Assembly (NCBI GenBank): GCA_028875225.1
Contig: JAPPFB010000021.1
Location: forward strand, 87,308 to 151,307
DNA: 64,000 nucleotides
DNA from: Chloroflexota bacterium
GTDB lineage: Bacteria; Chloroflexota; Dehalococcoidia; Bin125
Direction of reading: 5' to 3'
Of this stretch, positions 55,626 through 63,983 are shown one piece after another. Position 1 is the first letter of the stretch; each line of letters starts with the position of its first letter. Under the pieces are notes generated by a model, which saw nothing but the letters and a program-made list of their open reading frames with translations, had not been told where the DNA came from and did not search any database. Both the position numbers and the translations under genes were made by a program.

Positions 55626-56711
55626 ATGACCTCCATTGGACTGATCGGCTTCGAGCGATCCGGCAAGACGACGCTGTTCAACGCTCTGACCGGGGCTGGG
55701 CGGCCGACAGGCTTCTCCACCCACATGGAGCCGCATGAAGGCGTCGTGCCCGCCGCCGACGCCCGCCTGAACAAGCTCTCCGACCTGTATCAGCCGAAGA
55801 AGACCACGCCCGCGGTCCTTGACGTCCTGGACTTCCCGGGCGCGGGCTTCTCCGGCGCGCTGGGCGGCGGCAACGAGCCCCCCTCGAGCCGCTTGCTCGA
55901 CCAGCTCGCCCAGCTCGACGCATTGGTCCACGTCGTGCGCGCCTTCGACAACGACGCCGTCCCCCATCCGGCTGAGCGGATCGATCCCGAGGCCGACATC
56001 GAAGCGATGCAACTGGAGCTGACCTTCGCCGACCTCGCTCTAATCGAAAAGCGCCTCCAACGCATCGCCGACGAGACCAAGTCGATGAAGGCGGCCGAAC
56101 GGGTCGCCGTTGACCGCGAACGAGACCTGTTGGGCCGGCTGCAGACCCATCTCGGTGAGGGCGGCACGCTGCTCGACGCTCCGCTCTCGGAGCTCGAACG
56201 AGCCGATATCCGCCACTACCGCTTTCTGACCGAGCGACCGATGCTGACCATCTTCAATGTCGACGAAGAGTCCGCCGCCGAGGGCGCGATCGAGGGCATC
56301 GCCCTCTCGGCGCGACTGGAAGAAGAACTGCGCGACTTCGACGACGACGAGGCGGCCGCCTATCGCGATGAGCTCGGCGTCGGAGCCGGCGCGGTCGAGA
56401 CGGCGCTCCAGGAGACGTTCCGGCTGCTCGGCCTGCGTACCTTCTTCACCGTCGGCCCCGATGACTGCCACGCCTGGAACATCCGAGCCGGAGATACCGC
56501 GCCCCAGGCCGCCGGCAGGATCCATACCGACTTCGAACGCGGCTTCATCCGCGCCGAGGTCGTGCGCTGGGACGATCTGCTCGATTGCGGCGCTGCGGTC
56601 GGCGCCTCGGGCGCGGAAGCCGAAGCCAAGAAGCGCGCCCAACTCCGCACCGAGGGCAAAGACTACGAGGTTCAGGACGGCGACGTCCTGCACATTCTCT
56701 TCAACGTCTGA
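55626..56711 (+). CDS. ychF: YchF/DUF933-type GTPase-like protein, divergent P-loop
   Basis: 361 residues of the ribosome-associated YchF ATPase family. The C-terminal TGS half is very typical (TAPQAAGRIHTDFERGFIRAEVV, EGKDYEVQDGDVLHILFNV). The P-loop GFERSGKTTLFNAL keeps GKT but lacks the NVGKS wording and the G3 segment is DFPGAG instead of DIAGL. NVDE stands in the place of the specificity motif. Nucleotide choice may therefore differ. Start ATG without a strong binding site. Confidence 0.9.
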   Translation: MTSIGLIGFERSGKTTLFNALTGAGRPTGFSTHMEPHEGVVPAADARLNKLSDLYQPKKTTPAVLDVLDFPGAGFSGALGGGNEPPSSRLLDQLAQLDALVHVVRAFDNDAVPHPAERIDPEADIEAMQLELTFADLALIEKRLQRIADETKSMKAAERVAVDRERDLLGRLQTHLGEGGTLLDAPLSELERADIRHYRFLTERPMLTIFNVDEESAAEGAIEGIALSARLEEELRDFDDDEAAAYRDELGVGAGAVETALQETFRLLGLRTFFTVGPDDCHAWNIRAGDTAPQAAGRIHTDFERGFIRAEVVRWDDLLDCGAAVGASGAEAEAKKRAQLRTEGKDYEVQDGDVLHILFNV

Positions 56712-56721
56712 AGTCCAGGTT

Positions 56722-56752
56722 CGTCATTCCCGCGCTTGACGCGAGAATCTCG
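56722..56752 (+). repeat. Dispersed palindromic repeat, single copy
   Basis: CGTCATTCCCGCG...CGCGAGAATCTCG. Family ends intact, stem imperfect by a base. Between ychF and xdhC. Confidence 0.8.
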
Positions 56753-56788
56753 CAGTGTTCGCTTCGGCGGTCCGCGTATCCTGACCCC

Positions 56789-57625
56789 ATGGCCAGTTCC
56801 GCCGAGATCGCCCGCGCCCTGCTGATCGCCGCCCGCGAGGGCCCGGCCGTCGCCTCATGCACCGTGATGGGCGCAACCGATGGCGTCGAGGTCGCGCTCG
56901 GCGCCAAGATGCTCGTGTACGAGGACCGCAACCTTGGCGAGATCGGCGGCGGCCCACTCGAAGCGGCCGTGGCTGACTTCGGACGCCGAGCGATCCCCAA
57001 ACACCTCGTCCAGACCTGCGCCTTCACGCCGGACGGCGAGCTGGTCGAGGGCCGCCGCGCGATCGAAGCCGCCGACGCGATCGTCGAGATCCTTGTCGAG
57101 GTAGTCGAGCCGGCCGCGACGTTGCTCGTGGTCGGCGGTGGACATGTCGGCCTCGCCGTCGGCCAGCTCGGCGCGATGCTCGGCATGGAAGTCGCCATCA
57201 TCGACGACCGCGAAGACTACGCCAACGAAGACCGCTTCCCCTACGAGGCGAACGTGATCTGCGGCGACTTCGGCGACGAGCTCGAACGCTTCCCGATCAC
57301 CGCCAACACCTACATCGTGCTCGTCTCGCGCGGACACAAGGTCGACGAGTTGGCGCTCCGCACCGTCGCCGAACGCGGCGCGGGCTATGTCGGCATGATC
57401 GGTTCCAAGCGCCGCACCCGCACCGTGCTCCAGCACCTGGCTGAAGAGGGCCTTGATCCGCAGGCGCTCGACAAGGTCTTCACCCCGATTGGCCTCGACA
57501 TCGGCGCGGAAACCCCAGAGGAGATCGCCGTGTCGGTATTGGGGGAGATCATCCTCGTCCGCCGCGGCGGAGGCGCGCAGCCGATGTCGGAGCACGGCCG
57601 CATGCTGGCCTCAATCCGGCGCTAA
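56789..57625 (+). CDS. XdhC/CoxI-family protein with Rossmann domain
   Basis: 278 residues. N-terminal XdhC_CoxI part (ALGAKMLVYEDRNLGEIGGGPLE) lacks the usual GSTPR motif; C-terminal Rossmann domain LLVVGGGHVGLAVGQLGAMLG and VSRGHKVDELALRTV, with a GYVGMIGSKRRT end. XdhC proteins deliver molybdenum cofactor to xanthine/CO dehydrogenases. No such enzyme is in the window. A separate XdhC N-domain protein follows. Confidence 0.88.
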   Translation: MASSAEIARALLIAAREGPAVASCTVMGATDGVEVALGAKMLVYEDRNLGEIGGGPLEAAVADFGRRAIPKHLVQTCAFTPDGELVEGRRAIEAADAIVEILVEVVEPAATLLVVGGGHVGLAVGQLGAMLGMEVAIIDDREDYANEDRFPYEANVICGDFGDELERFPITANTYIVLVSRGHKVDELALRTVAERGAGYVGMIGSKRRTRTVLQHLAEEGLDPQALDKVFTPIGLDIGAETPEEIAVSVLGEIILVRRGGGAQPMSEHGRMLASIRR

Positions 57626-57657
57626 ACTGGGAAGCCGAGAGACGCAGAGGAACGACG

Positions 57658-57975
57658 ATGCCACAGGACGAAGTCTACGAAGCCATGTCCAGCGCCTTCG
57701 ATCAGGGCGCGCCGGTCGCGCTAGCCACGGTGGCCCAGACGCTCGGCTCGACCCCGCGCAAGACCGGCGCCAAGATGTTGGTCCGCGAGGATGGCTCGTT
57801 TGTCGGCACGATCGGCGGCGGCTGCGGCGAGGCCGAGGTCTGGCAGGAAGCGATGGACGCGCTCGACGACGGCGATGCCCGCATGGTCACGGTCGACCTG
57901 ACCGAGCCGGTTGACGGCGAAGACAAGATCTGCGGCGGGATCATGCGCATCTTCGTCGAGAAGCTGGAAGCCTGA
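57658..57975 (+). CDS. Stand-alone XdhC/CoxI N-terminal domain protein
   Basis: 105 residues: ALATVAQTLGSTPRKTGAKMLV, GTIGGGCGEAEVW and a KICGGIMRIFVE end with a conserved Cys. It has the GSTPR motif missing in the upstream XdhC-like protein, so the pair may form a split complete XdhC. Thirty-two bases after the first gene. Confidence 0.88.
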   Translation: MPQDEVYEAMSSAFDQGAPVALATVAQTLGSTPRKTGAKMLVREDGSFVGTIGGGCGEAEVWQEAMDALDDGDARMVTVDLTEPVDGEDKICGGIMRIFVEKLEA

Positions 57976-57997
57976 TCCGAGGCGCGCGGGGACTCCG

Positions 57998-58372
57998 ATG
58001 CCAGACACCGCCGTCAATCCGACCAGCGAGGTCGAACTCAAGCTGCCCGACGATCCGCGCGTCACGCCGCTCGTCCGCCGCCTGGCGACCGAGCATTGGG
58101 AAATCCTTCGTGACGGCGCCCTGCGCAGCGGCATGCCGATCGTCGCCGCCTGGATGGATATCTACGTAGATCGTGAAGACAGAACCCTGTTTTTCGTCCC
58201 TGTTCACTGTGACGTGACGTTTGAGGAGTCCTGGGATTTCAGGCGCTCGCTGAATTCCCGTGTAGAAGCGTGGTTCCACGGACTGTCACCCGCCGAGCGC
58301 GAGGTCGCCGGGTTAATCCCGGTCAGCGTCGTTGGGCTGAAACGCGCCGACGGACGCGCCAATGGCGCTTGA
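57998..58372 (+). CDS. Hypothetical protein coupled to a HEPN gene
   Basis: 124 residues, no recognised family; the ATG has GGGGA six bases upstream. Alternating polar/hydrophobic pattern suggests a small alpha/beta fold: PLVRRLATEHWEILRDG helix, AWMDIYV and TLFFVPVHCDV strands, then SLNSRVEAWFHGLSP helix and IPVSVVGLK strand. Its last eleven bases overlap the start of the HEPN protein, the arrangement of toxin-antitoxin pairs. It lacks the GSxxxGxxxxxSDxD motif of MNT antitoxins. Likely an unfamiliar HEPN partner; unproven. Confidence 0.65.
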   Translation: MPDTAVNPTSEVELKLPDDPRVTPLVRRLATEHWEILRDGALRSGMPIVAAWMDIYVDREDRTLFFVPVHCDVTFEESWDFRRSLNSRVEAWFHGLSPAEREVAGLIPVSVVGLKRADGRANGA

Positions 58373-58787
58373 CCCAGCCGACTTGACTGACCTGGGCGAG
58401 CGCCTGCTTGCCGATCCGCTGCGCAATGAGGCCGCTTGCCGGGCTGCGGTCAATCGGCTCTACTACGCCTGCCATCTGACGGCTCGCGACCAGTTGTACG
58501 GATTGGACGCTGGTGGCCTGTCCGGCCGAAGGCCATCCCACGTCGCGGTCATTGACGCTGTTCGATCTCGGCATGATGTCGATGCGGCGACCAGACTCGA
58601 CGACTTGAAGCGCATGCGCGAAGTCGCAGACTACGTTCGCGACTCCGAACATTCGGAAGTCCGCGCCGTCTTCGCAGAGGCCGGCGCATCAGACTGGTCT
58701 GAACTGGCCGACGTGGCAGTCGGCATCACGCGTCGCCTGTTGCCGCTCCTGGAGACGATTCCCGCCGGCCAAGCGCAGGATGCATAA
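58362..58787 (+). CDS. HEPN-domain protein, possible RNase toxin
   Basis: 141 residues, all-helical. The segment RLYYACHLTARDQL contains R32 and H38 in the Rx4-6H arrangement that defines catalytic HEPN RNases, within the usual RLYYA helix. The later helices (RLDDLKRMREVADYV, LADVAVGITRRLLPLLETI) close the HEPN bundle. It overlaps the upstream gene by 11 bases. HEPN toxins cleave RNA and are normally held by a partner. Confidence 0.75.
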   Translation: MALDPADLTDLGERLLADPLRNEAACRAAVNRLYYACHLTARDQLYGLDAGGLSGRRPSHVAVIDAVRSRHDVDAATRLDDLKRMREVADYVRDSEHSEVRAVFAEAGASDWSELADVAVGITRRLLPLLETIPAGQAQDA

Positions 58788-58946
58788 GCGATCACCCGCC
58801 CGGCACTGGGAACACTGGTAAGCTAGGTACCAGCCGCCCGTACCGGGCCGTTCCGGCATTGTCAGGCCGGAAGGGAAGTCCGAGGCGACACGCCGCACCC
58901 AGCGAGCGGCGCGCGCTGAGCGCCGGCGGCACAGCAGGAGTTCGGT
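58788..58946 (+). other. Structured noncoding stretch before tatA
   Basis: Contains several hairpin candidates in 159 bp: CTGGTA...TACCAG near 58815-58833, CCCG TAC CGGG near 58837-58847, and TTCCGGC...GCCGGAA near 58851-58872. It also holds CAGGCCGGAAGGG, which recalls the SRP RNA tetraloop region (CAGG...GGAA...), but the 3' AGCA side is not matched. Ends with CAGGAG, a good binding site for tatA. Function unproven. Confidence 0.35.
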
Positions 58947-59195
58947 ATGGCAATGATCGGGTTTGGTCCTGTCGAAGCGATTGTCGTCGTGATCGTCGTG
59001 CTGGTCGTCTTCGGCGCGGGTCGTCTGGCCGGCGTCGGCAAGGCGCTGGGTACCGGCCTGCGTGAGTTCCGCGAGGAAGCGCGAACGTCCGATTCGGAGA
59101 CGGAGGGCGACGAAGACGCATCGGATGAAGTCGCGGTTTCGTCGAGCGAGTCTGAAGACGAAGACAAGCGGTCCTCGTCCGGCTCCTCCGGTTGA
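58947..59195 (+). CDS. tatA: TatA-like twin-arginine translocase subunit
   Basis: 82 residues: an N-terminal membrane helix (GPVEAIVVVIVVLVVFGAGRL), the amphipathic LAGVGKALGTGLREFREEA and a Ser/Glu-rich acidic tail. FG near the end of the helix and the GLREFRE amphipathic helix are TatA hallmarks. A Tat-exported lipoprotein (27-29 kb) would use this machinery. TatC is not in the window. Strong binding site AGGAG. Confidence 0.88.
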   Translation: MAMIGFGPVEAIVVVIVVLVVFGAGRLAGVGKALGTGLREFREEARTSDSETEGDEDASDEVAVSSSESEDEDKRSSSGSSG

Positions 59196-59227
59196 CGTGT
59201 TGACGTTCTGACGCCAGTACACCACTG

Positions 59228-59986
59228 TTGACCCGGCTGCGCGCGGTTGCCCTGGATCTCTGGGGCACCCTGATCGTGGACGCCCCCGGCGGCGGCCGCA
59301 GGCGGATGCGCCGACGAGAAGATCGCCTGACCCGGGCCTACGAACAGGCCGGCGCCGGTGCCGCCGCCGCCGACGCGGTGCCCAGAGCGATTCGCCACGC
59401 GATCGACGAACTCGTCATCGCCCACCAGTCCAACGTCGACCTCTCCGGCGAGGACCGTGTCAACGCCGTGCGCCGCTCGATGCTGGAGCAGTGCCCCGCG
59501 ACCGTCGAGGACGACGCCCTGCTCCAAGAGCTGACCGGGGCCATCTGCGAGAGCGCCAGCTGGGAACCGCCCGACGTTATTGACGGCGCCGAACAGGAGC
59601 TTGAAGCGCTGAAGCGGCGCGACCTTCGCCTGGCAGTCGTCTCCAACACGGGACTCGCGCCGGGCCGGTTCGTCCAACGCGCCCTCGTTGAGCGCGGATT
59701 CGGCCGCTGGATCGACCACTGGATCTGGTCCGACGACGTCCTCAGCTGGAAGCCGGGCCAGGCGATCTTCGCCGCCGCCCTCGACGCGCTCGGAACGACC
59801 GCTGCCGAGACCGCCTTCGTCGGCGACACGCCCGAAGCCGACATTCTCGGCTCCCGCCACGCCGGCTTCGCCCTCTCCGTCCTGGTCGGCGGCAAGGCCG
59901 AAGCGGGAATCGTTCCCGACATCGAGCTTCCGTCGATCAAGGGGCTGACCGCCTCAATGGTCGAGGCTGGCCTGCTCTCACTCTGA
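59228..59986 (+). CDS. HAD-superfamily hydrolase
   Basis: 252 residues, TTG start. Motif I ALDLWGTL has nucleophile Asp and Trp at the DxD+2 position as in haloacid-dehalogenase-type members; motif II VVSNTG; motif III Lys in SWKPGQAIF; motif IV VGDTPEADILGSRHAGF. Phosphatase or dehalogenase of unknown substrate. Follows tatA by 32 bases. Confidence 0.85.
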   Translation: MTRLRAVALDLWGTLIVDAPGGGRRRMRRREDRLTRAYEQAGAGAAAADAVPRAIRHAIDELVIAHQSNVDLSGEDRVNAVRRSMLEQCPATVEDDALLQELTGAICESASWEPPDVIDGAEQELEALKRRDLRLAVVSNTGLAPGRFVQRALVERGFGRWIDHWIWSDDVLSWKPGQAIFAAALDALGTTAAETAFVGDTPEADILGSRHAGFALSVLVGGKAEAGIVPDIELPSIKGLTASMVEAGLLSL

Positions 59987-60322
59987 GGAGCCCCACGTAA
60001 GGATTCGCCGCCGGACCCCGTCCCCGCAAGAGGCTGGCGCGTACACCTCCTACCCTCGATCTCGTCATTCCCGCCTGTGGCGGGAATCTCGTTCCTACCA
60101 CTCAAGAACGCCGAGGGGAGCGAGATTCCAGGCAGAGCCAGGAATGACGGAATCCAGAAGGACGCCCAGGTCGCCCGACGGAAGGGACCACGCCGTTGCG
60201 AATGCACCGCCACGGGTTCGGGAGGGTTCTCCCCGTCAAAGGGGATGATCGGTGCGTCGCCCCCGACGCAGTCCTTGCCGCCTACGCCTCCGGTCCTGTC
60301 GACAGAAACATATGCTGAGGAC
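59987..60322. other. 336-bp gene-free region
   Basis: Between the HAD gene and the site-2 protease. Contains an inverted pair of the dispersed palindrome (60063-60150), then GC-rich sequence; no gene seen. A binding site GAGG precedes the protease ATG. No strong promoter match. Confidence 0.6.
60063..60150. repeat. Dispersed palindromic repeat, inverted pair
   Basis: Left copy 60063-60091 (CGTCATTCCCGC...GCGGGAATCTCG) and right copy 60121-60150 (CGAGATTCC...GGAATGACGG) face each other. Outer ends match; inner stems differ (CCCGCC/GGCGGG versus CCTGGC/GCCAGG) so each copy has its own hairpin. Spacer about 29 bp. Confidence 0.85.
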
Positions 60323-61498
60323 ATGAGATTCGGCATGTTCGGCGGGAACGGCATCAAGGTCGGTCGGATCCTGGGGATCCCGATCCGTCTCGACCTGTCC
60401 TTCTTCTTCGTCTTTGCCCTGCTCGTCTTCCTGATCGCCACGCAGATCCTGCCCGACTCGGTCAACGGACTCGGCGGCGCCGAGCGCTGGCTCTATGCCG
60501 TCGGGGCCGGTGCGGTCTACTTCCTCTCGCTGCTCATCCATGAACTGGCGCACTCGCTCGTGGCCCGGCGCTACGGCATGGAGGTCGCCTCGATCACCCT
60601 GTTTTTTTTCGGCGGCCTGTCGCTGATTCGCGAGGACTCGCGACGTCCGGGCCAGGAATTCTGGATCGCTGTGGTCGGACCGCTGGCGTCGCTCGTCCTG
60701 GGGGCGATCTTCATCCTCCTCTCGCTGTTCGCCCTGCCCGATGACACGACGATTGGCCACGTCGCCTTTGTGCTGGGATTGTTGAACTGCTTCCTCGCCG
60801 GCTTCAACATGTTGCCCGGCTTCCCCCTGGACGGCGGCCGCGTCGCGCGCTCGTTGATCTGGCGCCTGACCGGCTCGCGCCATCGAGCCACCCGAGCCTC
60901 GGCCCGCCTGGGACAGCTGCTCGGCGCGGCCATGATTGTCTACGGACTCGGCGGACTGCTGACCGACGCCGCAATCTTCAACAGCGGCTTCAACTCGCTC
61001 TGGATCGCCCTGATCGGGTTCCTGCTCATGACCCAGGCATCCCAGGGCGTCAAGACCGCCGAGTTGGAGCGCGACCTGGCCAGGTTGCGCGTGGGCGAAC
61101 TGATGCTCGCGCCGCCCGTCGCGCGCACCGCGGAAGCGGACCTGCCGGTACGTATTCTCGCGCCCTCGCGCGCGCAGCTCGACCAGCAGGACGTGTTCAT
61201 CGTCGCCGAGGGCGGCACCGCGGTCGGCATCGCTTCGGCCATTCAGATCCTCCTGCTCGAGGACGAGCGCTACCAGAGCGACCGCCTGCGCGACATCATG
61301 ATCGCTGCCGACCAGGTGCAGCCGCTCGACCCGGGCGCCGGCGCCGACGAGGCGCTGCAGCGCCTCCACCAGGAGCGCACCTTCGTCCTGCCCGTCGTTG
61401 AACGTGGACGCCTGCTCGGAGTTGTCGGCCTTGACCAGATCCTCAAAGCATTGGGCCAGGGCCCGCCGCCGAGACTCGATCCCTCCTCCGGCGCCTAG
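60323..61498 (+). CDS. Site-2 protease family (M50) membrane peptidase with CBS domains
   Basis: 391 residues. Metal site HELAH (73-77) in helix 3 and the second-metal LDGGRVARSL segment near 175; six membrane segments. The C-terminal part (from about residue 265) is a CBS pair. The Rip-like layout suits intramembrane cleavage of anti-sigma factors or related substrates, as in Rip1 and SpoIVFB; CBS domains may sense ATP or adenosine. A longer frame in front adds residues from the noncoding repeat region and is not used. Confidence 0.9.
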   Translation: MRFGMFGGNGIKVGRILGIPIRLDLSFFFVFALLVFLIATQILPDSVNGLGGAERWLYAVGAGAVYFLSLLIHELAHSLVARRYGMEVASITLFFFGGLSLIREDSRRPGQEFWIAVVGPLASLVLGAIFILLSLFALPDDTTIGHVAFVLGLLNCFLAGFNMLPGFPLDGGRVARSLIWRLTGSRHRATRASARLGQLLGAAMIVYGLGGLLTDAAIFNSGFNSLWIALIGFLLMTQASQGVKTAELERDLARLRVGELMLAPPVARTAEADLPVRILAPSRAQLDQQDVFIVAEGGTAVGIASAIQILLLEDERYQSDRLRDIMIAADQVQPLDPGAGADEALQRLHQERTFVLPVVERGRLLGVVGLDQILKALGQGPPPRLDPSSGA

Positions 61499-61549
61499 TG
61501 CCCCGACGAGCAGCCAACCCGGATTCTTCTGTTCATACACCGATCATCT

Positions 61550-61610
61550 CTGGACAAAATGTGCCCAGACTGAGCCAGATCCGGACAGATCTGGACGAAT
61601 CTGGACACCC
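61550..61610. repeat. 10-bp phased repeats upstream of murT
   Basis: Units TGAGCCAGAT, CCGGACAGAT, CTGGACGAAT, CTGGACACCC at 61571-61610 and a slightly off-phase TGGACA near 61550. Core (C/T)GGAC recurs every 10 bp. Related in reverse orientation to 771-810. No gene in the 61499-61770 gap. Confidence 0.7.
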
Positions 61611-61770
61611 AATCGCTCGATCCCCAGTGCAGATCGCCACTTCCACTCCGACCCACCGAATTCTCCCTCCCAACTCCGCCGCCGCCCACTTCGCACGCTG
61701 AGCCAGCGCGAGTGCCACTGACGCGCCGGCCGATACAGTCGATGGTGTGAGCCATCGCCGCCCGACAACT

Positions 61771-63153
61771 ATGCCGTCTCCCCGTCTCGCCGCAGCCGTC
61801 CTGGCTGGCAAGGCCGTTCGGATGGCGATGAGAGCGCTGGGTTCCGGTGGGACTGCGCTGCCCGGTCTGGTCGTCGAACGATTGCATCCCGACGCCGTGA
61901 ACCGCCTGGCGGCAGGGCTCGCCTCCGCTGCGCTGATCACCGGAACCAACGGCAAGACCACGACAGCCGCAATGCTGGCCCGCATCCTGCGCGCCGACGG
62001 CCGGACCGTGGTGCATAACCGCGCCGGCTCGAACCTGGTGCGCGGCGTCGCTTCCGCGCTCATCGAGTCGGCCTCGCCGCTTGGTCGCTTGCCAAACGGA
62101 ACCAACGCCGTTCTGGAAGCAGACGAGGCCGCGCTGCCGACCATCGCCGCCGCCGCGCCGCCCAGCGTCGCCGTCTTCACCAACCTGATGCGAGATCAAC
62201 TCGACCGCTACGGCGAGATCGAATCGATTGCGCGTCGCTGGGCGGCTGCCTTGCCGACGTTTCCGCCTGACACGACCATCGCGCTCAACGTCGACGATCC
62301 GCTGATCGCGTCGCTCTCGCACCACTGGACCGGGTCCAGTCTGAGTTTCGGCATCGAGGATCCCGACATTCCTTCAGCGCCCGACGGCGAAATCATGGAT
62401 GCGGTCTGGGATCCGGACACCGACGACGATTTCCGTTACTCTCGCCGCTACTTCGCCCAACTCGGCCGCTGGCACACCGACTCGGGCGCGCGGCGGCCCA
62501 CTCCGGACATCGCCGCCGACCGCATTACGTTCGGCCCCGGACCGACGAGCTTCACGCTCCGGCTGCCGCAGTCGTCGGTCAACATCGCACTGCCGGCCGA
62601 GGGCCTCTACAGCGTCTACAACGCCCTGGCGGCATCGGCAGCCGCGACGGCGCTCGGCGTATCTGCCGAAACCATCCGCGACGGTCTGCAGTCACACGAG
62701 GCGGCCTTCGGCCGCCAGGAAGAGATGATCGTCGAGGGCCGGCGCGTACGCGTCCTGCTGGGCAAGAATCCGTCGGGCATGAACCAGGCGCTGCGCACGC
62801 TCCAGCGCCCTGGCGAGCGCCATCACCTGCTGATCCTGCTCAACGACGGCGTCGCCGACGGCACCGACGTCTCCTGGATCTGGGACGTGGACTGGGAATC
62901 GCAGGCCCAACACTGCGAGTCGCTCACCGTCGGAGGCCGCCGCGCCGCCGACATGGCGCTCAGGTTGCAATACGCCGGGTTTCCCGCTCCCTGCTCGCCA
63001 ATCGAGAACGATGTCGGATGTGCGCTGCGCGCCGCCCTGGACACCGTTCCCGACTCGGGCCGTCTGACGATTCTGGCAACATATACCGCGATGCTCGACG
63101 TCCGCCAACGGCTTGGACAGATGGGCGCCTCGCGTCTCTGGGATGTGGCCTGA
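61771..63153 (+). CDS. murT: MurT-like lipid II amidotransferase subunit (Mur ligase)
   Basis: About 460 residues. ATP-binding GTNGKTTTAAML is present, as is the GATase-interacting C-terminal DUF1727 part (LLILLNDGVADGTDVSWIWDVDWE, the Asp pair of the MurT/GatD site). With GatD it amidates D-Glu in lipid II. The usual Cys4 zinc ribbon in the middle domain is missing: the RYSRRYFAQLGRWHTDSGARRP segment has no cysteines. An earlier GTG start at 61747 is possible. Confidence 0.9.
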   Translation: MPSPRLAAAVLAGKAVRMAMRALGSGGTALPGLVVERLHPDAVNRLAAGLASAALITGTNGKTTTAAMLARILRADGRTVVHNRAGSNLVRGVASALIESASPLGRLPNGTNAVLEADEAALPTIAAAAPPSVAVFTNLMRDQLDRYGEIESIARRWAAALPTFPPDTTIALNVDDPLIASLSHHWTGSSLSFGIEDPDIPSAPDGEIMDAVWDPDTDDDFRYSRRYFAQLGRWHTDSGARRPTPDIAADRITFGPGPTSFTLRLPQSSVNIALPAEGLYSVYNALAASAAATALGVSAETIRDGLQSHEAAFGRQEEMIVEGRRVRVLLGKNPSGMNQALRTLQRPGERHHLLILLNDGVADGTDVSWIWDVDWESQAQHCESLTVGGRRAADMALRLQYAGFPAPCSPIENDVGCALRAALDTVPDSGRLTILATYTAMLDVRQRLGQMGASRLWDVA

Positions 63154-63935
63154 TGACAAGCACCGCCAAGACTGCGCTCAACATCGCCGTGCTCTATCCC
63201 GACCTGCTCAATCTCTACGGCGACCGAGGCAACGCTCGCGCGCTCGAGCAGCGCTGCGCAGCCCGCGGGATGGAGGCAACTGTCACAGGCGTCGACATCG
63301 GCGACGACTGGGATACCGACCAGGCGGACATCGTCCTCGTCGGCGGCGGGCAGGATCGCGAGCAGCGCCGAGTCCAGGCAGACCTCCAGCGCCGAGGCGA
63401 CGACCTGCGCGACTACGTCGACGACGACGGCGTCGTGCTCGCCGTCTGCGGCGGGTTCCAGCTCTTTGGCCATCAATATCGGGGTTGGGACGGCGAGATC
63501 ATGGAAGGCATCGGCATCTTCGACGCCGTTGCGGCGCACCCCGGGCCGAAGATCGCGCGTTGCGTTGGCAATGTGGTCGCTCTCTGGGAAGGCGAAACGG
63601 TCGTCGGCTTCGAGAATCACGGCGGCCGCACCTACCTCAACGATGGGCAGGAAGCGCTCGCCGACGTGGTCAACGGGTTCGGCAACAACGGCGGAGACGG
63701 CCTCGAGGGGGCGAAAATCCGCAACGCGTACGGCACCTATCTGCACGGCGCCGTGCTGCCCAAGAATCCGCGCCTGGCCGACCGTCTGATCTCACTGGCG
63801 CTGGAGCGCCGCTACGGTCCCGAGGCGGCCGAGCTGGCGCCGCTCGATGACAGCGTCGCGCTCAAGGCCCACGCCGAGGCGCTGCATGCCGCATTGTCAG
63901 CCGGAGAATCGCCAATGGGACGCCGCTTCGCATAA
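63153..63935 (+). CDS. gatD: GatD-like glutamine amidotransferase subunit
   Basis: 260 residues. Class I amidotransferase with nucleophile Cys99 in LAVCGGFQLFG and a C-terminal GTYLHG near 205; NLYGDRGN near the start is typical of GatD/CobQ-like. Starts inside the TGATG that ends murT, so the two are translated together. Provides ammonia from glutamine to MurT. Confidence 0.93.
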   Translation: MTSTAKTALNIAVLYPDLLNLYGDRGNARALEQRCAARGMEATVTGVDIGDDWDTDQADIVLVGGGQDREQRRVQADLQRRGDDLRDYVDDDGVVLAVCGGFQLFGHQYRGWDGEIMEGIGIFDAVAAHPGPKIARCVGNVVALWEGETVVGFENHGGRTYLNDGQEALADVVNGFGNNGGDGLEGAKIRNAYGTYLHGAVLPKNPRLADRLISLALERRYGPEAAELAPLDDSVALKAHAEALHAALSAGESPMGRRFA

Positions 63936-63983
63936 CGTGCATGACGTACAGTCGAACTGTCAGCATCCGAACGAGGAATCGCC

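Noticed and set aside
58788-58946. Definite SRP RNA gene
   Set aside because: Only one side of the conserved loop is recognisable; listed as a weak structured region instead.
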